A stretch of 64,000 bases of DNA, from positions 248,001-312,000 of the forward strand of contig NZ_CP013234.1 in NCBI RefSeq assembly GCF_001584185.1, in the 5' to 3' direction. This DNA comes from Collimonas pratensis (lineage in GTDB: Bacteria; Pseudomonadota; Gammaproteobacteria; Burkholderiales; Burkholderiaceae_D). This document shows, piece after piece, positions 62,764 through 64,000 of this stretch (position 1 is its first letter; each line of letters starts with the position of its first letter). The translations under genes and the position numbers were made by a program. A model generated the notes under the pieces. The model ran no database searches, was not told the origin of the DNA, and saw only the letters and a program-made list of their open reading frames with translations.

Positions 62764-63572
62764 TGGCGCTGCCGGAATTTCTGCAGCAATGGCAAGCGCT
62801 TCCTCAACTGCCAGAGCTATACCTTTATGCCATTGTCGATTCGGCACAGGATGCCCGACTGCTCGACAGGTTGCATAAAATAACGCCAAGAGCGCAAAGC
62901 CAATGTTTATTGGCCGATGCGCAAGGACCGGAACTGAGCAAGGCCGCACCCCATTTGGTGATATTGCCGCCTGTCGCGGAAGATGCCGAAGCCTGGTTGT
63001 TGCTTTTTCGTAGTGCTGCTTCAAATCCGGCCAGCCTCACCATCATCGCCAGTCCGCAAGAGTTTGCACCGCTGCATGCGCACCTGGTGCAGTTCACGGA
63101 AATCGTTCTACCGGACGGGGACGAAATGTATTTTGCATTCTGGGACCCAGCCGTCTTGGGCACGTTGGTCGGCCAGAAAGATGACCACACCCTGCACGTG
63201 CCGGGTCCGGTACTATCGGCGCGCCAATGCAGCAAACTGCTAACGAAAATCAACGTATGGTGGTACTGGGATCGCAGCGGTAATCTGCATCAAATACGTG
63301 AGGATGTTCCTCAGCCCGATACCGATCAGGTGCAGTTGCCACTCAAGCCGACTCAAGTTCAGCTTAATATGCTGATCGAAGCCAGTGTGCCTGATCATCT
63401 GCTCGGATACATCAAGGAAACCCAGCCGGAGCTGCTGATCGACATTCCAGAAGGTGAGCGGTATATGCGTGTCGAACACTATTTGCTGGAAGCGCGCAAG
63501 CTCAACCTGCGCGGCATGCAGGACATCACCAGATATATCTGTGCGGGATTGATTTACGGTAGCCAGTTGTAG
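62763..63572 (+). CDS. DUF4123 (Tap/TEC-type) T6SS adaptor, apparently truncated by an in-frame TAG, 269 aa
   Basis: DUF4123 proteins load a cognate effector onto VgrG. The N-terminal half (LYLYAIVDSAQDARLLDRL, then EAWLLLFRSAASNPASLTIIASPQEF, and FAFWDPAVLGTL) is the DUF4123 domain; a helical C-terminal part follows. The frame ends with TAG at 63570-63572. The same frame then continues for 27 codons (QNSVIEELLEKVKVGQISLPEALEQF) to TGA at 63654-63656, and the next gene starts inside that end in an ATGA overlap. This strongly suggests an original stop at 63656, and a TAG mutation, suppression or sequence error. Confidence 0.82.
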   Translation: MALPEFLQQWQALPQLPELYLYAIVDSAQDARLLDRLHKITPRAQSQCLLADAQGPELSKAAPHLVILPPVAEDAEAWLLLFRSAASNPASLTIIASPQEFAPLHAHLVQFTEIVLPDGDEMYFAFWDPAVLGTLVGQKDDHTLHVPGPVLSARQCSKLLTKINVWWYWDRSGNLHQIREDVPQPDTDQVQLPLKPTQVQLNMLIEASVPDHLLGYIKETQPELLIDIPEGERYMRVEHYLLEARKLNLRGMQDITRYICAGLIYGSQL

Positions 63573-63652
63573 CAAAACAGCGTTATTGAGGAGTTGCTGG
63601 AAAAAGTCAAGGTCGGGCAGATCAGTTTGCCGGAAGCATTGGAGCAATTCCC

Positions 63653-64000
63653 ATGAAATGGCGACCAAGTAAAAAAATGCTGATCTGGGTATTGCTATCG
63701 GTAGTAGTTATTTCTCTCCTGATTGCCAGCGCAAAAAATGAGGTGGTGGATCACTGGCTGGAGCCGTTGCTCATGCTACTTTTGATTTTCGGCACCCCGC
63801 TGCTGGTTGCCTGGTTATTGTCGAGAGCATTTGGCAAAAATTATATAGCGCAGCATTTCGTCGCTATTTGCCTTTGTATCTTATCGATAACCGGGATGTG
63901 GTTAGCCATACCCATTTTCTTCGCTCCCATCGGCGTGCTCCTTTCAATTTTTGGTTGGTATAAATTCAAACGTCAGATGGATCAAAAAGGTGAGACAGGG
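63653..64000 (+). CDS. Hypothetical multi-spanning membrane protein, partial (runs off the window)
   Basis: From ATG 63653 the frame is open to the last base (116 codons). It shows a basic start MKWRPSKK and about four hydrophobic helices (about residues 9-24, 38-56, 67-86, 88-104). It begins within the ATGA at the end of the extended adaptor frame, so it belongs to the VgrG operon. Genes in this position are often effectors or immunity proteins; a membrane protein could be either (inference). It may extend well beyond the window. Confidence 0.65.
   Translation, partial: MKWRPSKKMLIWVLLSVVVISLLIASAKNEVVDHWLEPLLMLLLIFGTPLLVAWLLSRAFGKNYIAQHFVAICLCILSITGMWLAIPIFFAPIGVLLSIFGWYKFKRQMDQKGETG

Overview
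The window reads as a chromosomal piece of a GC-rich betaproteobacterium. Protein content (oxidative uronate catabolism, an ESPR-type autotransporter, a VgrG/DUF4123 pair, CopC/CopD, Tat-exported phospholipase C) and the intergenic palindromes suggest Oxalobacteraceae/Burkholderiales, perhaps Collimonas-like. That placement is inference; no rRNA gene is present to confirm it.

Layout. (1) 1-4.6 kb is an AT-richer island of small orphan genes. It holds three copies of a short palindromic (MITE-like) element, one of them split by an IS3-family insertion. (2) 4.6-8.4 kb holds single-gene units: a COQ7-like diiron protein, small alpha+beta barrel proteins, a DJ-1/PfpI protein, a GH6 glycosidase and an NTF2-like protein. 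(3) 8.4-16.8 kb is a uronate/aldarate regulon: uronate dehydrogenase, galactarate dehydratase, 5-dehydro-4-deoxyglucarate dehydratase (frameshifted here), 2-oxoglutarate semialdehyde dehydrogenase, an MFS permease and a GntR/FadR regulator. Four copies of one operator-like motif tie these promoters together. (4) 16.8-24 kb has two LysR regulators with divergent partners, a GNAT enzyme, a ParA-like protein without a P-loop and the periplasmic protease Prc. (5) 24-30 kb has SfnG and a Baeyer-Villiger monooxygenase divergent from a TetR/hydrolase/SDR operon with two palindromic operators. (6) 30-42 kb has phospholipase C behind a Pho-box-like array, small exported proteins, an unusual double-retropepsin/PDZ protein, AraC, a Tat-exported peptidase, CopC/CopD, an SDR and a hydrolase.

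(7) 42.6-49.2 kb is the most striking locus. An FAD amino-acid N-hydroxylase, an MFS exporter, a PhyH-type Fe/2OG dioxygenase, a cupin, a methionyl-tRNA-synthetase-like protein and a PLP aminotransferase all lie on the + strand, the last five within a compact run. N-hydroxylase plus cupin plus MetRS-like protein is the signature of the bacterial hydrazine-forming (N-N bond) machinery known from actinomycete pathways such as s56-p1 and triacsin. Here the cupin and MetRS parts are separate genes and the tailoring set differs. It is probably a small N-N-containing metabolite pathway; no product can be assigned.

(8) 49.2-59.9 kb has an orphan PstS, a 2714-residue autotransporter with 14 tandem 98-residue repeats, and MsrC. 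(9) 60.2 kb to the end is an orphan type VI secretion tail-tip unit: VgrG, a DUF4123 adaptor interrupted by an in-frame TAG, and the start of a membrane protein that runs off the window.
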